Below, piece after piece: positions 7,784 to 19,561 of a stretch of 64,000 bases of DNA (its first letter is position 1; each line of letters opens with the position of its first letter). The stretch is from an uncultured bacterium (GTDB lineage Bacteria; Krumholzibacteriota; Krumholzibacteriia; LZORAL124-64-63). The stretch is taken from positions 59,928 through 123,927 of the forward strand of contig CAIWHK010000031.1 in assembly GCA_903912525.1 (NCBI GenBank), read 5' to 3'. The translations under genes were made by a program, and so were the position numbers. The notes below the pieces were generated by a model. The model made no database searches, was not told the origin of the DNA, and saw nothing but the letters and a program-made list of their open reading frames with translations.

Positions 7784-10044
7784 AACACCCGCGAAGCTTC
7801 ACCCTGGCCGCCGTGCTCCTCCTGCTCGGCGTGACGACTGCGTCGGGCGGGCCCCTGTTCGATGCGTGGCTGGAGCGTTTCCAGGTTGGCGCCGTAACGA
7901 ACACCGCGCCGCTGAAGCTGGAGGACGGCTACCCGGCCGGCCTGCTGGCACCGGTGCGACCGGACACCGCCTGGGTGCGCGGGGCGCTGCGCTGTCTCGA
8001 CGCTGGAACCGCGACGCCGGCCGGGACCGACCTTGCGCGCCGCTGGCTGGCCGCGCGTTCGAACAAGCCGGACGAGGCGCTGCAGGCCGCGCGCCGTGCG
8101 GTGCAGGTGTTTGCCGACACGACGGCCTCCCTGGTCGCGCTGCGCGCCGTCGATGGTGCCGCTGTCCTTGACGGCGAGTTGGGCGCACGGCGCTTTTTCG
8201 CCGCATTGAAGGCGGGCGACCTGGCCGCCGCGCGCACCGAGGCCGACGCGCTGGCAGCGCGTCAGGCGCCGGGCCTGGAACCGCGCGAACCGTTCACGTG
8301 GGGCCTGCGCGCGCGCCGTGTCGCCCGGATGGGCGGCGGGCCGGCCGCCGAGAGCAGCGTCGTCTGGTCCGAGGCGCTCCCGCTGCCGTCGTACGACGCA
8401 GCGAACGCGTGGCTGCTGTGGGTCGCCTACTGTCGCGACCGCGGGCAACCGCCGCTGGCCGTCGCGAGCACGAGCGACGCCTGGCGCGCGTGGCTGAACG
8501 GCGTCGGCCGTGGCGGCGGGATCTCGTCGCGCGACCTGATGGCGTCCGGCTGGCCCGAGCCGTGGCGCGCGGCCGTGGGCGCGGCGGTGCTGCCGACCGG
8601 CGACCTCGACGACCATTTCCGCCGCTATGCTTCACCGCCCGCGGACGCAGACCTGCAGGGCATGTGGATCACCGGTTACCGGTTGTCTCGACGGGGCAGC
8701 GCCGCCGGCTACGAGGAGATCGCCGCGCTTCCCGGCCTGCGGGCCACGTGGCGCCTGGACTTCTGGCGCCGTGCCGCCGAACTGCGGCTGCTCGCCGGAC
8801 AGGATGCGCAGGCCAGGCGCGACCTCGATCGCGCGCTCGAACTGGCACGGGCCGGCGAAGGAACGACAGCCACCCGCCGCCGCCTGCGCCAGTGGGTCGA
8901 GCAGGCCATGGTGCTGCACATCGCCCAGGGAGACCTGGCGACAGCGCGCGCCACCCGCGAGGCGGGCCGCGCGGCGTTCAGCGGCCAGGATCTGGCGACC
9001 TTCAACGACGAGACGCGCCAGTGGGAATCCCGGCTGAGCGGTGGTGCCGCCACCCCCGATACGACCGACGGCGCGGCCAGCGCCGCCTGGCTGGTGGCGA
9101 CCGGGCGCGCCCCGGCGGCCCGGCCCGCCGGGCCCGCCGAGCGGGCGGCGTTCGCGGCGGCGGCCGACCGGCCCCTGTGGGACCTCTGGGCCCGTTGGGG
9201 GCTCGCCCTGGCCGACACGGGTACGGGGGAGCGTGGATCCACTTATCTCCGCCGACTGCAGGCAGTTAAAGACGCTTCGGACCCCAGTGCCGCTGCCCTG
9301 GCAGCCGTGGCCCCGCTCCTGGACGAGCCGCGCCTGCTTGGCCAGGCCCTGGACGCCGACATCGCCCGCTTGACCGGGGGCGGAACGGCCCCGCGGCCCT
9401 CCCTGATACCCGCGCTGGTGCAGAAAGCCGGCCGTGATTACGTTCAGATCCATGCCCTGCTTGGCTTTGCCTTGGCCGCCGGGGACCTGCGCGGCACCCT
9501 CGGGGCCGCCAGCCTCCTTCCACAACGCGGTTTGACAGCGGCCGAGCGAAGGCTATTCCTTTATCCTCTTCCGGGTCCCGGCCCGGTGCGGGACGCTCTC
9601 CTGAAGGCGGGCAACGACCCGGCGCTGCTGCTGGCGGTGGCGCGCAACGAGTCGCTGTTCGAGGCCGGAGTACGTTCCTGGGCCGGTGCCCTGGGCTGGA
9701 TGCAGATCATGCCGTTTCATTACGAACGGCGCGGCGCGCTTCCGGGCGCCCGCAACTGGACGAACGCGCCGGTGTCCATCGCCGCAGGTGACCGCCTGCT
9801 GGCTGACGGGACCCGGCGTTACCATGGCGACCCGTACCGGATGTTGGCGGCCTACAACGCGGGGCCGGAGGCGACCGATCGCTGGGATCGCCAGCTCGGC
9901 GGCCGCGCCGCCCGCGACATCTACCTGGCCTGGATCGGTTATCCCGAGACCCGCCATTATGTAGAGAAGGTCCTGACGGACCGCGCCATCTACCAGGGCA
10001 TCATCGCCGGACCCGCGCCAGCGACCGGCCCGGTGCACGACTAG
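7774..10044 (+). CDS. Soluble lytic murein transglycosylase (Slt70-like)
   Basis: Predicted periplasmic enzyme that cleaves peptidoglycan glycan strands. The GTG start at 7774 overlaps the protease gene stop; a signal peptide (about residues 1-26) follows. The first ~590 residues are alpha-rich and alanine/arginine-rich with repeated helix pairs, like the ring-forming superhelix of Slt70. The C-terminal SLT domain has the catalytic glutamate E626 in ARNESLFE, then GALGWMQIMP and AAYNAGPEAT. The length of 756 residues fits Slt70-type enzymes (~620-750). The overlap with the upstream gene suggests co-transcription. The exact family member and physiological role are not resolved. Confidence 0.87.
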   Translation: MALKHPRSFTLAAVLLLLGVTTASGGPLFDAWLERFQVGAVTNTAPLKLEDGYPAGLLAPVRPDTAWVRGALRCLDAGTATPAGTDLARRWLAARSNKPDEALQAARRAVQVFADTTASLVALRAVDGAAVLDGELGARRFFAALKAGDLAAARTEADALAARQAPGLEPREPFTWGLRARRVARMGGGPAAESSVVWSEALPLPSYDAANAWLLWVAYCRDRGQPPLAVASTSDAWRAWLNGVGRGGGISSRDLMASGWPEPWRAAVGAAVLPTGDLDDHFRRYASPPADADLQGMWITGYRLSRRGSAAGYEEIAALPGLRATWRLDFWRRAAELRLLAGQDAQARRDLDRALELARAGEGTTATRRRLRQWVEQAMVLHIAQGDLATARATREAGRAAFSGQDLATFNDETRQWESRLSGGAATPDTTDGAASAAWLVATGRAPAARPAGPAERAAFAAAADRPLWDLWARWGLALADTGTGERGSTYLRRLQAVKDASDPSAAALAAVAPLLDEPRLLGQALDADIARLTGGGTAPRPSLIPALVQKAGRDYVQIHALLGFALAAGDLRGTLGAASLLPQRGLTAAERRLFLYPLPGPGPVRDALLKAGNDPALLLAVARNESLFEAGVRSWAGALGWMQIMPFHYERRGALPGARNWTNAPVSIAAGDRLLADGTRRYHGDPYRMLAAYNAGPEATDRWDRQLGGRAARDIYLAWIGYPETRHYVEKVLTDRAIYQGIIAGPAPATGPVHD

Positions 10045-10072
10045 TCGACGACATCGCCCCAAGGAGCGACCC

Positions 10073-13084
<3,012 letters not shown>

Positions 13085-13113
13085 CGTCGCAGCAGGCTTC
13101 GGATGGGCCGGTC

Positions 13114-13170
13114 TTGCCGGTCCGGGGGTCCCGTGCTAGGTTTGGCCGCGTCGCCGGCCTGTCGGCCGGC
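13114..13170 (+). promoter_or_regulatory. Promoter of smg with 5' leader hairpin
   Basis: TTGCCG (13114-13119) and TAGGTT (13137-13142) are 17 bp apart. Ten bases later a perfect 7-bp hairpin GCCGGCC-tgtc-GGCCGGC (13153-13170) lies in the predicted leader, just before the start of the DUF494 gene. The layout matches the rpsA and argF promoters. Confidence 0.5.
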
Positions 13171-13181
13171 TGCGGAAAGCG

Positions 13182-13676
13182 ATGCCAGCAATGAACAGCG
13201 AACGTGGTAAGCATAAGCACCTGCTGGTGTTACTGCTCGAAGCCCTGTCGGGAGGCGCCGAGGTTTCGGCAGCCCGCCTGGCACGGTTGCGCGAGCGCAT
13301 GACGGCCTCGGGACTGGCCGACGAGGACGTCTATGCCCTTCTGGACTGGGTCGAGGAGCACTTGCTGCCCGATCCGAGGCAGGAGTGGCCGCAGGAGCCG
13401 GCGCCGGACGCCCCGTCGGACAAGGCGTTCCGGATGTTCGGCGAGATGGAGGGCGAGTACCTGACCAAGGACGGGCTGGGCATGCTGCTGGACCTGTTCA
13501 ACACGGGTCAGATCAACCGCGCCCAGATGGAAGCGCTGCTGCAGTATTCGTCGCACATCGCCTTCCGGCCGCTGACGCCGTACGACCTCGAGCCGATCCT
13601 CGAGCAGGTGCTGTTCCGGCCCGGACGGCCGGGACTGACCGGGGGCGCCTCCGAGGGCTTCGACAACATCCATTGA
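13182..13676 (+). CDS. smg: DUF494/Smg family protein
   Basis: Small protein of 164 residues of the DUF494 (Smg) family, whose gene often lies just before topA, as it does here. The first half has two helices with a conserved SGLADEDVYALLDWVEEHL pattern; the second half carries the typical RMFGEMEGEYLTKDGLGMLLDL segment and a conserved C-terminal helical block. No enzyme motif is visible, and the molecular role of the family is poorly known. ATG codons at 13182 and 13191 are both possible starts. Its stop codon lies inside a small inverted repeat (13675-13698), and an intrinsic terminator separates it from topA. Confidence 0.75.
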   Translation: MPAMNSERGKHKHLLVLLLEALSGGAEVSAARLARLRERMTASGLADEDVYALLDWVEEHLLPDPRQEWPQEPAPDAPSDKAFRMFGEMEGEYLTKDGLGMLLDLFNTGQINRAQMEALLQYSSHIAFRPLTPYDLEPILEQVLFRPGRPGLTGGASEGFDNIH

Positions 13677-13704
13677 GGCCGGGCTTCCGCCCGACCTCGC
13701 CAAC

Positions 13705-13746
13705 GCAAAAGCCGGCCGCTCACCGCAGCAGCCGGGTTTTGCTTGA
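13705..13746 (+). terminator. Intrinsic terminator between smg and topA
   Basis: An A-rich start and GC arm (GCAAAAgCCGGC, 13705-13716) pairs with GCCGGgTTTTGC (13731-13742) over 11 of 12 positions, giving a stem with a T-run in the descending arm. A second, imperfect GC hairpin (13675-13698) sits just before it. The topA start is only 16 bp downstream, so the stem may also act as an attenuator in front of topA. Confidence 0.6.
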
Positions 13747-13758
13747 AGGACGGGCTGC

Positions 13759-16569
13759 TTGAAACTCATCATCGTCGAGTCTCCCGCAAAGGCCCGGACC
13801 ATCACGCGTGTCCTCGACGCGAACTACATCGTCACTTCGAGCTACGGCCACATCCGCGACCTGCCCGCCTCGGCCAAGGATATCCCCGCGCGCTACAAGA
13901 ACGAGCCCTGGTCGCGGCTGGGCGTGAACATCGACGACAACTACGCGCCCATCTACATCGTCTCGCCGGACAGCCGCGCGCAGGTGGCCGAGCTCAAGAA
14001 GCAGCTCAAGCAGGCGGACGAGATCCTGCTGGCGACGGACGAAGACCGCGAGGGCGAGGCCATTTCCTGGCACCTGCTCGAGGTGCTCGAGCCCAAGGTG
14101 CCGGTGCGGCGCATCACGTTCCATGAGATCACCCGCGAGGCGATCCTCGCGGCGCTGGCCAACCCGCGCGAGATCGACATGCAGCTGGTGCGCGCCCAGG
14201 AGGGCCGCCGCATCCTGGACCGCCTGTACGGCTACTCGCTGTCGCCGGTGCTCTGGAAGAAGGTGCGGACCAAGCTGTCGGCCGGGCGCGTGCAGAGCGT
14301 CGCCGTGCGGCTGGTCGTCGAGAAGGAAGAGGAACGGCAGGCGTTCCACGTGGCCAGGTACTGCGACGTCGAGGCGACGCTGGCGGGCGACGGGCTGGAA
14401 TTCTCTGCCCGCCTGACGACGGTCGACGGGCGGCGCGTGGCAGGCAGCAAGGACTTCGACCCGGCCACGGGCAAGCTCAAGGGCGGCGAAAGTCGCCTGC
14501 AGCTCGACGAACCCGCTGCTGCGGTCATCGCGGCCGATGCGCTGAAGGGCGTTCCCTGGAAGGTGGCCGCCGTCGAGCGCAAGGAATCGACGCAGCGCCC
14601 TTCCCCGCCGTTCACCACCTCGACGCTCCAGCAGGCAGCGAGCGGCCGCCTGAAGATGACGCCCCAGCGCGTGATGCGCGTTGCGCAGCGCCTGTACGAG
14701 GGTGTCGGCGACTTCCCCGAGGGCCTGATCACCTACATGCGTACCGACTCGCTCACCCTCAGTGAGGGCGCGCTGAGTGAAGCGGCCAAGCTCATCGAGC
14801 GTGACTTCGGCGCCGCCTATACGAACGGCCCGCGCCGCTACAAGACGCAGTCCAAGAGCGCACAGGAGGCCCACGAGGCCATCCGGCCGACGCATGTCAG
14901 CCGCACGCCCGCGTCCATCGCCGGCAAGCTGGACAAGGACGACCTCGCGGTCTACACGCTGATCTGGAATCGCACCGTGGCCTCGCAGATGGCCGACGCC
15001 AAGCTCGACAAGACCGCTGCCGACCTGGTGGCCAACGCCGGCGGGCGCGACCTCGTGTTCCGAGCCAACGGCTCGGTCGTGAAGTTCCCCGGGTTCCTGA
15101 AGGTGTACGGCGACCGCGGCCAGGACGCGCTGCTGCCCGACCTCATCGAGGGCCAGGTTATCGGCGGCGAGGCCGCCGCGCAGCCCGGCGGCGTCGACGT
15201 CAAGCGTGTCGAGCACGCCGCGCACGAGACGCAGCCGCCGGCGCGTTACACCGAGGCCTCGCTGATCAAGAAGCTGGAAGAGGAAGGCATCGGCCGGCCG
15301 TCCACGTACGCGTCGGTCATCGCCACCATCCAGAGCCGCGAATACGTCGCCAAGAAGGGCGGCGCTCTGTTGCCGACCTACATCGGCATGGCGGTCACGC
15401 ACCTGCTGCGCGAGCACTTCAACCGCTACGTCGATGTCGCGTTCACGGCGCGGATGGAGGAGGAACTGGACCAGATTGCCGCCGGCGAGCGCGACTGGGT
15501 CGAGTTTCTCGACAGCTTCTATCGCGGCGGAAACGGCGAGGCCGGGCTGGAGAAGGACATCTCGGCCGGGCTCGACCGCATCGAATTCCCGCGCATCCAC
15601 GTGGGTGACGACCCCGAGACGGGCGCGCCCATCGTGCTGCGCATCGGCCGCAACTACGTGTCGGTGAACGTCGAGGGCGACGACGAACGTCGCGCCACGG
15701 TCCCGATCGACATGCTCATCGACGAACTGACGCCCGAAAGCGCGCTGAAACTGATCCTGGACCGCGACCGTTCGCGCGCGCCCATCGGCGTGCACCCGGA
15801 GACCGGGCAGAACATCTACGCGCTGACCGGTCCGTTCGGCCCCTACCTGCAGCTCGGCGAGCAGGAGGGCGACGCCAAGCCCAAACGCATCAGCCTGGGG
15901 GCGAAGACGGACCTGGCGACCATCAACCTGGACTACGCGCTGAGGCTCCTGAGCCTGCCCCGGCTGATCGGCACCGACCCGGCCAGCGGCAAGCCCGTGC
16001 GCGCCGGGCTGGGACGCTTCGGGCCGTACGTCGAGTGCGAGCGGGTGTTCGCCAGCGTGGCGACGGTGGATATCCTGTTCACGGTGACGCTGGAGGATGC
16101 CCTCGAGCGCATCAAGAACAAGAACCGTCGCCCCGTGCTGCGCGAACTGGGCCCGCATCCGGAAACCGGCCTGCCGATGGTCATTTGCAAGGGCCGCTAT
16201 GGTCCCTATGTGACCGACGGCAAGCTGAACGGAACGATCGGCCGCGACACCGACCCCGAGGAGGTCTCGGTGGCCGATGCGGTGGCGATGCTGGCGGCCG
16301 CTGCCGTCCGCGCCGCCGAGGGCGGTGGCCGGCCGGCGCGCCGCGGGGCGCGCAAGGTGACGAAGAAGCCGGCGACGAAGAAGACCGCCAGGAAGTCGAC
16401 CGCGAAGAAGACGACGGCGAAGGCGCCAGGCGCGTCAAAGACTACCGCCAAAAAGACTACCGCCAAAAAGTCTACCACCAAGAAGACGACTGCCAAGAAG
16501 ACGGCCACGAAGAAGACCACGACAAAAAAGACCGCCGCCAAGAAGTCGACGGAATCCGGGACCGCGTGA
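13759..16569 (+). CDS. topA: DNA topoisomerase I (type IA)
   Basis: Relaxes negatively supercoiled DNA. The start is TTG at 13759 (KLIIVESPAKA follows directly), with GAAGGA 8 nt upstream. The TOPRIM domain has the acidic DEDREGE motif, and the catalytic tyrosine is Y326 in TYMRTDS. There are no C4 zinc fingers. The C-terminal part has four repeats of the Toprim_Crpt type (each with xPETGxP and GPYV/L), at about residues 615-840. The last ~70 residues are almost only Lys, Thr and Ala (KKTTAKK repeats), resembling histone H1-like tails, and would bind DNA non-specifically. The stop overlaps the trmFO start by one base. The order topA-trmFO-xerC-hslVU is conserved in many bacteria. Confidence 0.95.
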   Translation: MKLIIVESPAKARTITRVLDANYIVTSSYGHIRDLPASAKDIPARYKNEPWSRLGVNIDDNYAPIYIVSPDSRAQVAELKKQLKQADEILLATDEDREGEAISWHLLEVLEPKVPVRRITFHEITREAILAALANPREIDMQLVRAQEGRRILDRLYGYSLSPVLWKKVRTKLSAGRVQSVAVRLVVEKEEERQAFHVARYCDVEATLAGDGLEFSARLTTVDGRRVAGSKDFDPATGKLKGGESRLQLDEPAAAVIAADALKGVPWKVAAVERKESTQRPSPPFTTSTLQQAASGRLKMTPQRVMRVAQRLYEGVGDFPEGLITYMRTDSLTLSEGALSEAAKLIERDFGAAYTNGPRRYKTQSKSAQEAHEAIRPTHVSRTPASIAGKLDKDDLAVYTLIWNRTVASQMADAKLDKTAADLVANAGGRDLVFRANGSVVKFPGFLKVYGDRGQDALLPDLIEGQVIGGEAAAQPGGVDVKRVEHAAHETQPPARYTEASLIKKLEEEGIGRPSTYASVIATIQSREYVAKKGGALLPTYIGMAVTHLLREHFNRYVDVAFTARMEEELDQIAAGERDWVEFLDSFYRGGNGEAGLEKDISAGLDRIEFPRIHVGDDPETGAPIVLRIGRNYVSVNVEGDDERRATVPIDMLIDELTPESALKLILDRDRSRAPIGVHPETGQNIYALTGPFGPYLQLGEQEGDAKPKRISLGAKTDLATINLDYALRLLSLPRLIGTDPASGKPVRAGLGRFGPYVECERVFASVATVDILFTVTLEDALERIKNKNRRPVLRELGPHPETGLPMVICKGRYGPYVTDGKLNGTIGRDTDPEEVSVADAVAMLAAAAVRAAEGGGRPARRGARKVTKKPATKKTARKSTAKKTTAKAPGASKTTAKKTTAKKSTTKKTTAKKTATKKTTTKKTAAKKSTESGTA

Positions 16570-17921
16570 TGACGCGGCCCGTCGCGGTGACCGTCGTCGG
16601 CGGGGGGCTCGCCGGGTGCGAAGCCGCGCTCCAGCTGGCCCGGCTCGGGGTCGCCACCCGCCTGGTCGAGATGCGCCCGGTCGCCGCCACACCGGTGCAC
16701 CACGGCGACGCGCTCGCGCAGATCGTCTGCAGCAACTCCCTCAAGAGCGTCGAGCCATCCACGGCCAGCGGCGTGCTCAAGCAGGAGCTCGACGCCATGG
16801 GCTGCCGCCTGCTGGACGCCGCGCGCGCCTGCGCCGTTCCGGCCGGCAGCGCGCTGGCGGTCGATCGCGACGCGTTCTCGGCCGAGGTCGCCGCCCGGCT
16901 GGCGGGCGCCGGCGTGATCGTCGAGCGAGGCCCCGTCGACAGCCTGCCCGCCCGTGAAGGGCACCTCTGGCTCGTGGCCACCGGGCCGCTCACCTCCGGC
17001 CCGCTGGTCGAGGAACTGGGCAACCTGACCGGCCGCCCGGCGCTGCACTTCTTCGACGCCATCGCGCCGACCGTCACGCTCGAGTCGCTCGACCTCGAGC
17101 AGTTGTACCGCGCGGCGCGCTACGAGCGCGGCGAAGCCGACTACCTGAACGCGGCGCTCGACCGCGAGCAGTACGAGACGCTGGTCCGCGAACTGCTGGC
17201 CGCCGAGAAGGCCGAAGTGCATGCGTTCGACCGCACCGAGTTGTTTGCCGGTTGCCAGCCGGTCGAGGAGATCGCCGCCTCGGGACCGAAGTCGCTGGCC
17301 TTCGGGCCGCTGCGGCCGGTCGGCCTTGGAGACCCGCGGCAGGACGGCCGGCGCCCCTACGCCGTCGTCCAGTTGCGGCAGGAGAACCGCGAGGGCACCA
17401 TCTACGGCCTGGTGGGCTTCCAGACGCGCCTGAAGCAGGGCGAGCAGCGGCGCGTGCTGCGGCTGATCCCCGGGATGCAGGACGCCGAATTCGTCCGCTA
17501 CGGACAACTGCACCGCAATTTCTACCTCGACACCCCGCGCTGTTGCGCACCTGACTTCTCGCTCCTGGCGCGGCCGGACGTGATGGTGGCCGGCCAGATG
17601 ACGGGCGTGGAGGGCTACGTCGAGTCGATCGCCTCGGGCCTCTACACGGCCTGGCTGGCGGCGGCGCGCCTGCGCGGGCTGTCGCTGCCGGCGCTGCCGC
17701 GGACGACGATCTGCGGGTCGCTGCTGGGCGGCTTCCTCTTCGACACCACCACGGCGCGCCTGACGCCGATGAACGCCAACTTCGGCCTGTTGCCCGACCT
17801 GCCGGAACACATCCGCGCCAAGCGCGACCGCAAGCTCGCGCGCGGCGAGGCCGCCCGGCGGGACCTCGACCTGTGGCTGCGCGAACCCGCCGTGACCGAC
17901 CTGCTTGCCAGCCTGCCCTGA
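16569..17921 (+). CDS. trmFO: FADH2/methyleneTHF-dependent tRNA (uracil-54-C5)-methyltransferase
   Basis: Makes ribothymidine at position 54 of the T-loop of tRNAs using folate and FAD instead of SAM. The 450-residue length is standard. The N-terminal FAD-binding motif is VVGGGLAGCEAA, followed by VEMRP, the CSNSLKS motif, GCQPVEEIA and the conserved GVEGYVESIASGL near residue 345. The ATG at 16569 overlaps the topA stop by one base (TGATG) and gives the expected short N-terminus. The same frame is open for another ~180 codons upstream, but that part is arginine/glycine-rich and out of frame with topA, so it is not coding. Confidence 0.95.
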   Translation: MTRPVAVTVVGGGLAGCEAALQLARLGVATRLVEMRPVAATPVHHGDALAQIVCSNSLKSVEPSTASGVLKQELDAMGCRLLDAARACAVPAGSALAVDRDAFSAEVAARLAGAGVIVERGPVDSLPAREGHLWLVATGPLTSGPLVEELGNLTGRPALHFFDAIAPTVTLESLDLEQLYRAARYERGEADYLNAALDREQYETLVRELLAAEKAEVHAFDRTELFAGCQPVEEIAASGPKSLAFGPLRPVGLGDPRQDGRRPYAVVQLRQENREGTIYGLVGFQTRLKQGEQRRVLRLIPGMQDAEFVRYGQLHRNFYLDTPRCCAPDFSLLARPDVMVAGQMTGVEGYVESIASGLYTAWLAAARLRGLSLPALPRTTICGSLLGGFLFDTTTARLTPMNANFGLLPDLPEHIRAKRDRKLARGEAARRDLDLWLREPAVTDLLASLP

Positions 17922-17959
17922 CCGGTGATACGTTGCCGGTCGGCCCGCCGGAGGCGGGC
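17905..17959 (+). promoter_or_regulatory. Possible promoter of xerC with 5' leader hairpin
   Basis: TTGCCA (17905-17910) and TACGTT (17929-17934) are 18 bp apart at the end of trmFO. A 7-bp hairpin GCCCGCC-gga-GGCGGGC (17943-17959) follows 8 nt later. A GTG at 17925 overlaps the -10 region, which argues against using it as the xerC start. Confidence 0.4.
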
Positions 17960-17984
17960 GCCGCGCACGCGCCGGGAGGGAACC

Positions 17985-18953
17985 TTGGCCGACGACCCGC
18001 TGCAGCCCTACCTGGACCACCTCGGCATCGAGCGGGGGCTGAGCCCGCGCACGGTGTCGTCGTACGGCCGCGACATCCGCGCCTTCCTGGAAACCGCCAC
18101 TGCCAACGGCCTGCTGCAGGAGCCCGCCGGCCGGTCCGAATGGGGAAAGCTGGCCGGCCAGCGCGACCTCATCCGGACCCACCTGGCCGCGCTGCGCCGC
18201 CGCGGCTGCAAGCCCAGCACCATGGACCGGCACCTCGCGGCGATCCGCTCGTTCTACCGCTACCTTAAGCTCACGTCGCAAGTCGAAGACGTGCCTGGCA
18301 ATCTGAGCATCGGCCGCGGCGGCCGCCGTCGCGACCTGCCGCACGACCTGAACGTCGAGCTGACCGCCCGCCTGCTCGAGATGCCGGACGCCGCGACGCC
18401 GCGGGGCCGGCGTGACCGCGCACTGCTGGAGGTCATCTACGGGCTCGGGCTGCGACTGGCCGAGGTGACGGGCCTCAGCCTCGGCGACCTGGATTTCCCT
18501 GAAGGCCGCGCCCGCGTGCTGGGCAAGGGCAACCGCGAGCGCGTGCTGCCCCTGGCCGGGTGCGCCGCCGACGCCCTGGCCGCGCATTTGTCCGGGACGC
18601 TGGAAGCTGGGGAATGGCAGGACATCCGCGACGGGGCCACGCGACGCGGCCTGGCCGAGCGCCCCGTCTTCGAGGGCCGTCCCGGCCGGCGCATCTCGCG
18701 GCGAACCGTGCAGGCGCTGGTCGCGCGCTACGCCGGGGAACTGGCGCAGGTGGCCGGGGTATCGCCGCACACGCTGCGGCACAGCTTCGCCACGCACCTG
18801 CTCGACGGCGGGGCCGGCATCCGCGTCGTGCAGGAACTGCTCGGCCACCGGCACCTGTCGACGACGCAGATCTACACGCACCTGGGCCGCAGCCGGCTGC
18901 GGGCGAGCTTCGAGTCCGCCCACCCGCGCGCCCGCACTCGCCGCGGCGGCTGA
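17985..18953 (+). CDS. xerC: Tyrosine recombinase XerC (chromosome dimer resolution)
   Basis: Tyrosine site-specific recombinase that acts with XerD at dif to resolve chromosome dimers. The full catalytic set is visible: R157, K181, H262, R265, H288 and nucleophile Y297. An N-terminal SAM-like core-binding domain covers about residues 1-95. The TTG at 17985 is chosen because GGGAGG lies 5 nt upstream and it gives 322 residues; a GTG at 17925 would add an arginine-rich stretch and would overlap a likely -10 box. The position between trmFO and hslV is typical for XerC/CodV, which is why this copy is called xerC and the one after uvrC xerD; the two could be swapped in function. Confidence 0.88.
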   Translation: MADDPLQPYLDHLGIERGLSPRTVSSYGRDIRAFLETATANGLLQEPAGRSEWGKLAGQRDLIRTHLAALRRRGCKPSTMDRHLAAIRSFYRYLKLTSQVEDVPGNLSIGRGGRRRDLPHDLNVELTARLLEMPDAATPRGRRDRALLEVIYGLGLRLAEVTGLSLGDLDFPEGRARVLGKGNRERVLPLAGCAADALAAHLSGTLEAGEWQDIRDGATRRGLAERPVFEGRPGRRISRRTVQALVARYAGELAQVAGVSPHTLRHSFATHLLDGGAGIRVVQELLGHRHLSTTQIYTHLGRSRLRASFESAHPRARTRRGG

Positions 18954-18991
18954 CCCTGCGGCCTGAACATCCGACCCGGAAGAGGAAGGCC

Positions 18992-19561
18992 ATGAAGATC
19001 CGCTCGACCACGGTCCTGGCGGTGCTGCGCGACGGCAAGGGCGCCATCGGCAGCGACGGCCAGGTGACGCTGGGCAACACGGCGGTCAAGCACGGCGCCG
19101 TCAAGGTGCGCACGCTGTTCGGCGGGCAGGTGCTGGTGGGTTTTGCCGGCGGCGCCGCCGACGCCTTCACGTTGTTCGAGAAGTTCGAAGGCCACCTCGA
19201 GCGCTACCGCGGCCACCTCAAGCGCGCGACGGTCGAGATGGCGCGCGAGTGGCGCTCGGACCGCATCCTGCGCCGGCTCGAGGCGATGATGGTCGTCATG
19301 GACGCCAACGACATCTTCACGGTGTCGGGCGCCGGCGACATCATCGAGGCCGACGACAAGGTGGCGGCCATCGGTTCGGGCGGCCCGTACGCATTGGCCG
19401 CGGCGCGCGCGCTGCTGCGCCACGGCGACCTGCCGGCGGCGGCTGTCTGCCGCGAGTCGCTCCAGATCGCCGCCGAGATCTGCATCTACACGAACGATCA
19501 CCTGACGGTCCTGGAAATCGAGGGGAAAGGCACGGCGCCGCATGCGGATCCGGCAGATTGA
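18992..19561 (+). CDS. hslV: ATP-dependent protease subunit HslV
   Basis: Proteasome-like threonine peptidase that forms a dodecamer with the HslU ATPase. It has 189 residues, with a five-residue propeptide (MKIRS) before the expected catalytic T6 of TTVLAV. Family motifs are GSDGQVTLGN, GFAGGAADAFTLFEKFE, IGSGGPYA and ICIYTN. The ATG at 18992 has GAGGAAGG just upstream. The 3' end overlaps hslU by 20 bp, so the two subunits are likely made together. Confidence 0.96.
   Translation: MKIRSTTVLAVLRDGKGAIGSDGQVTLGNTAVKHGAVKVRTLFGGQVLVGFAGGAADAFTLFEKFEGHLERYRGHLKRATVEMAREWRSDRILRRLEAMMVVMDANDIFTVSGAGDIIEADDKVAAIGSGGPYALAAARALLRHGDLPAAAVCRESLQIAAEICIYTNDHLTVLEIEGKGTAPHADPAD

Noticed and set aside
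16035..16568. Upstream extension of the trmFO frame by ~180 codons
   Set aside because: It lies in topA in another frame, is Arg/Gly-rich without homology, and a TGATG overlap gives the normal trmFO start.
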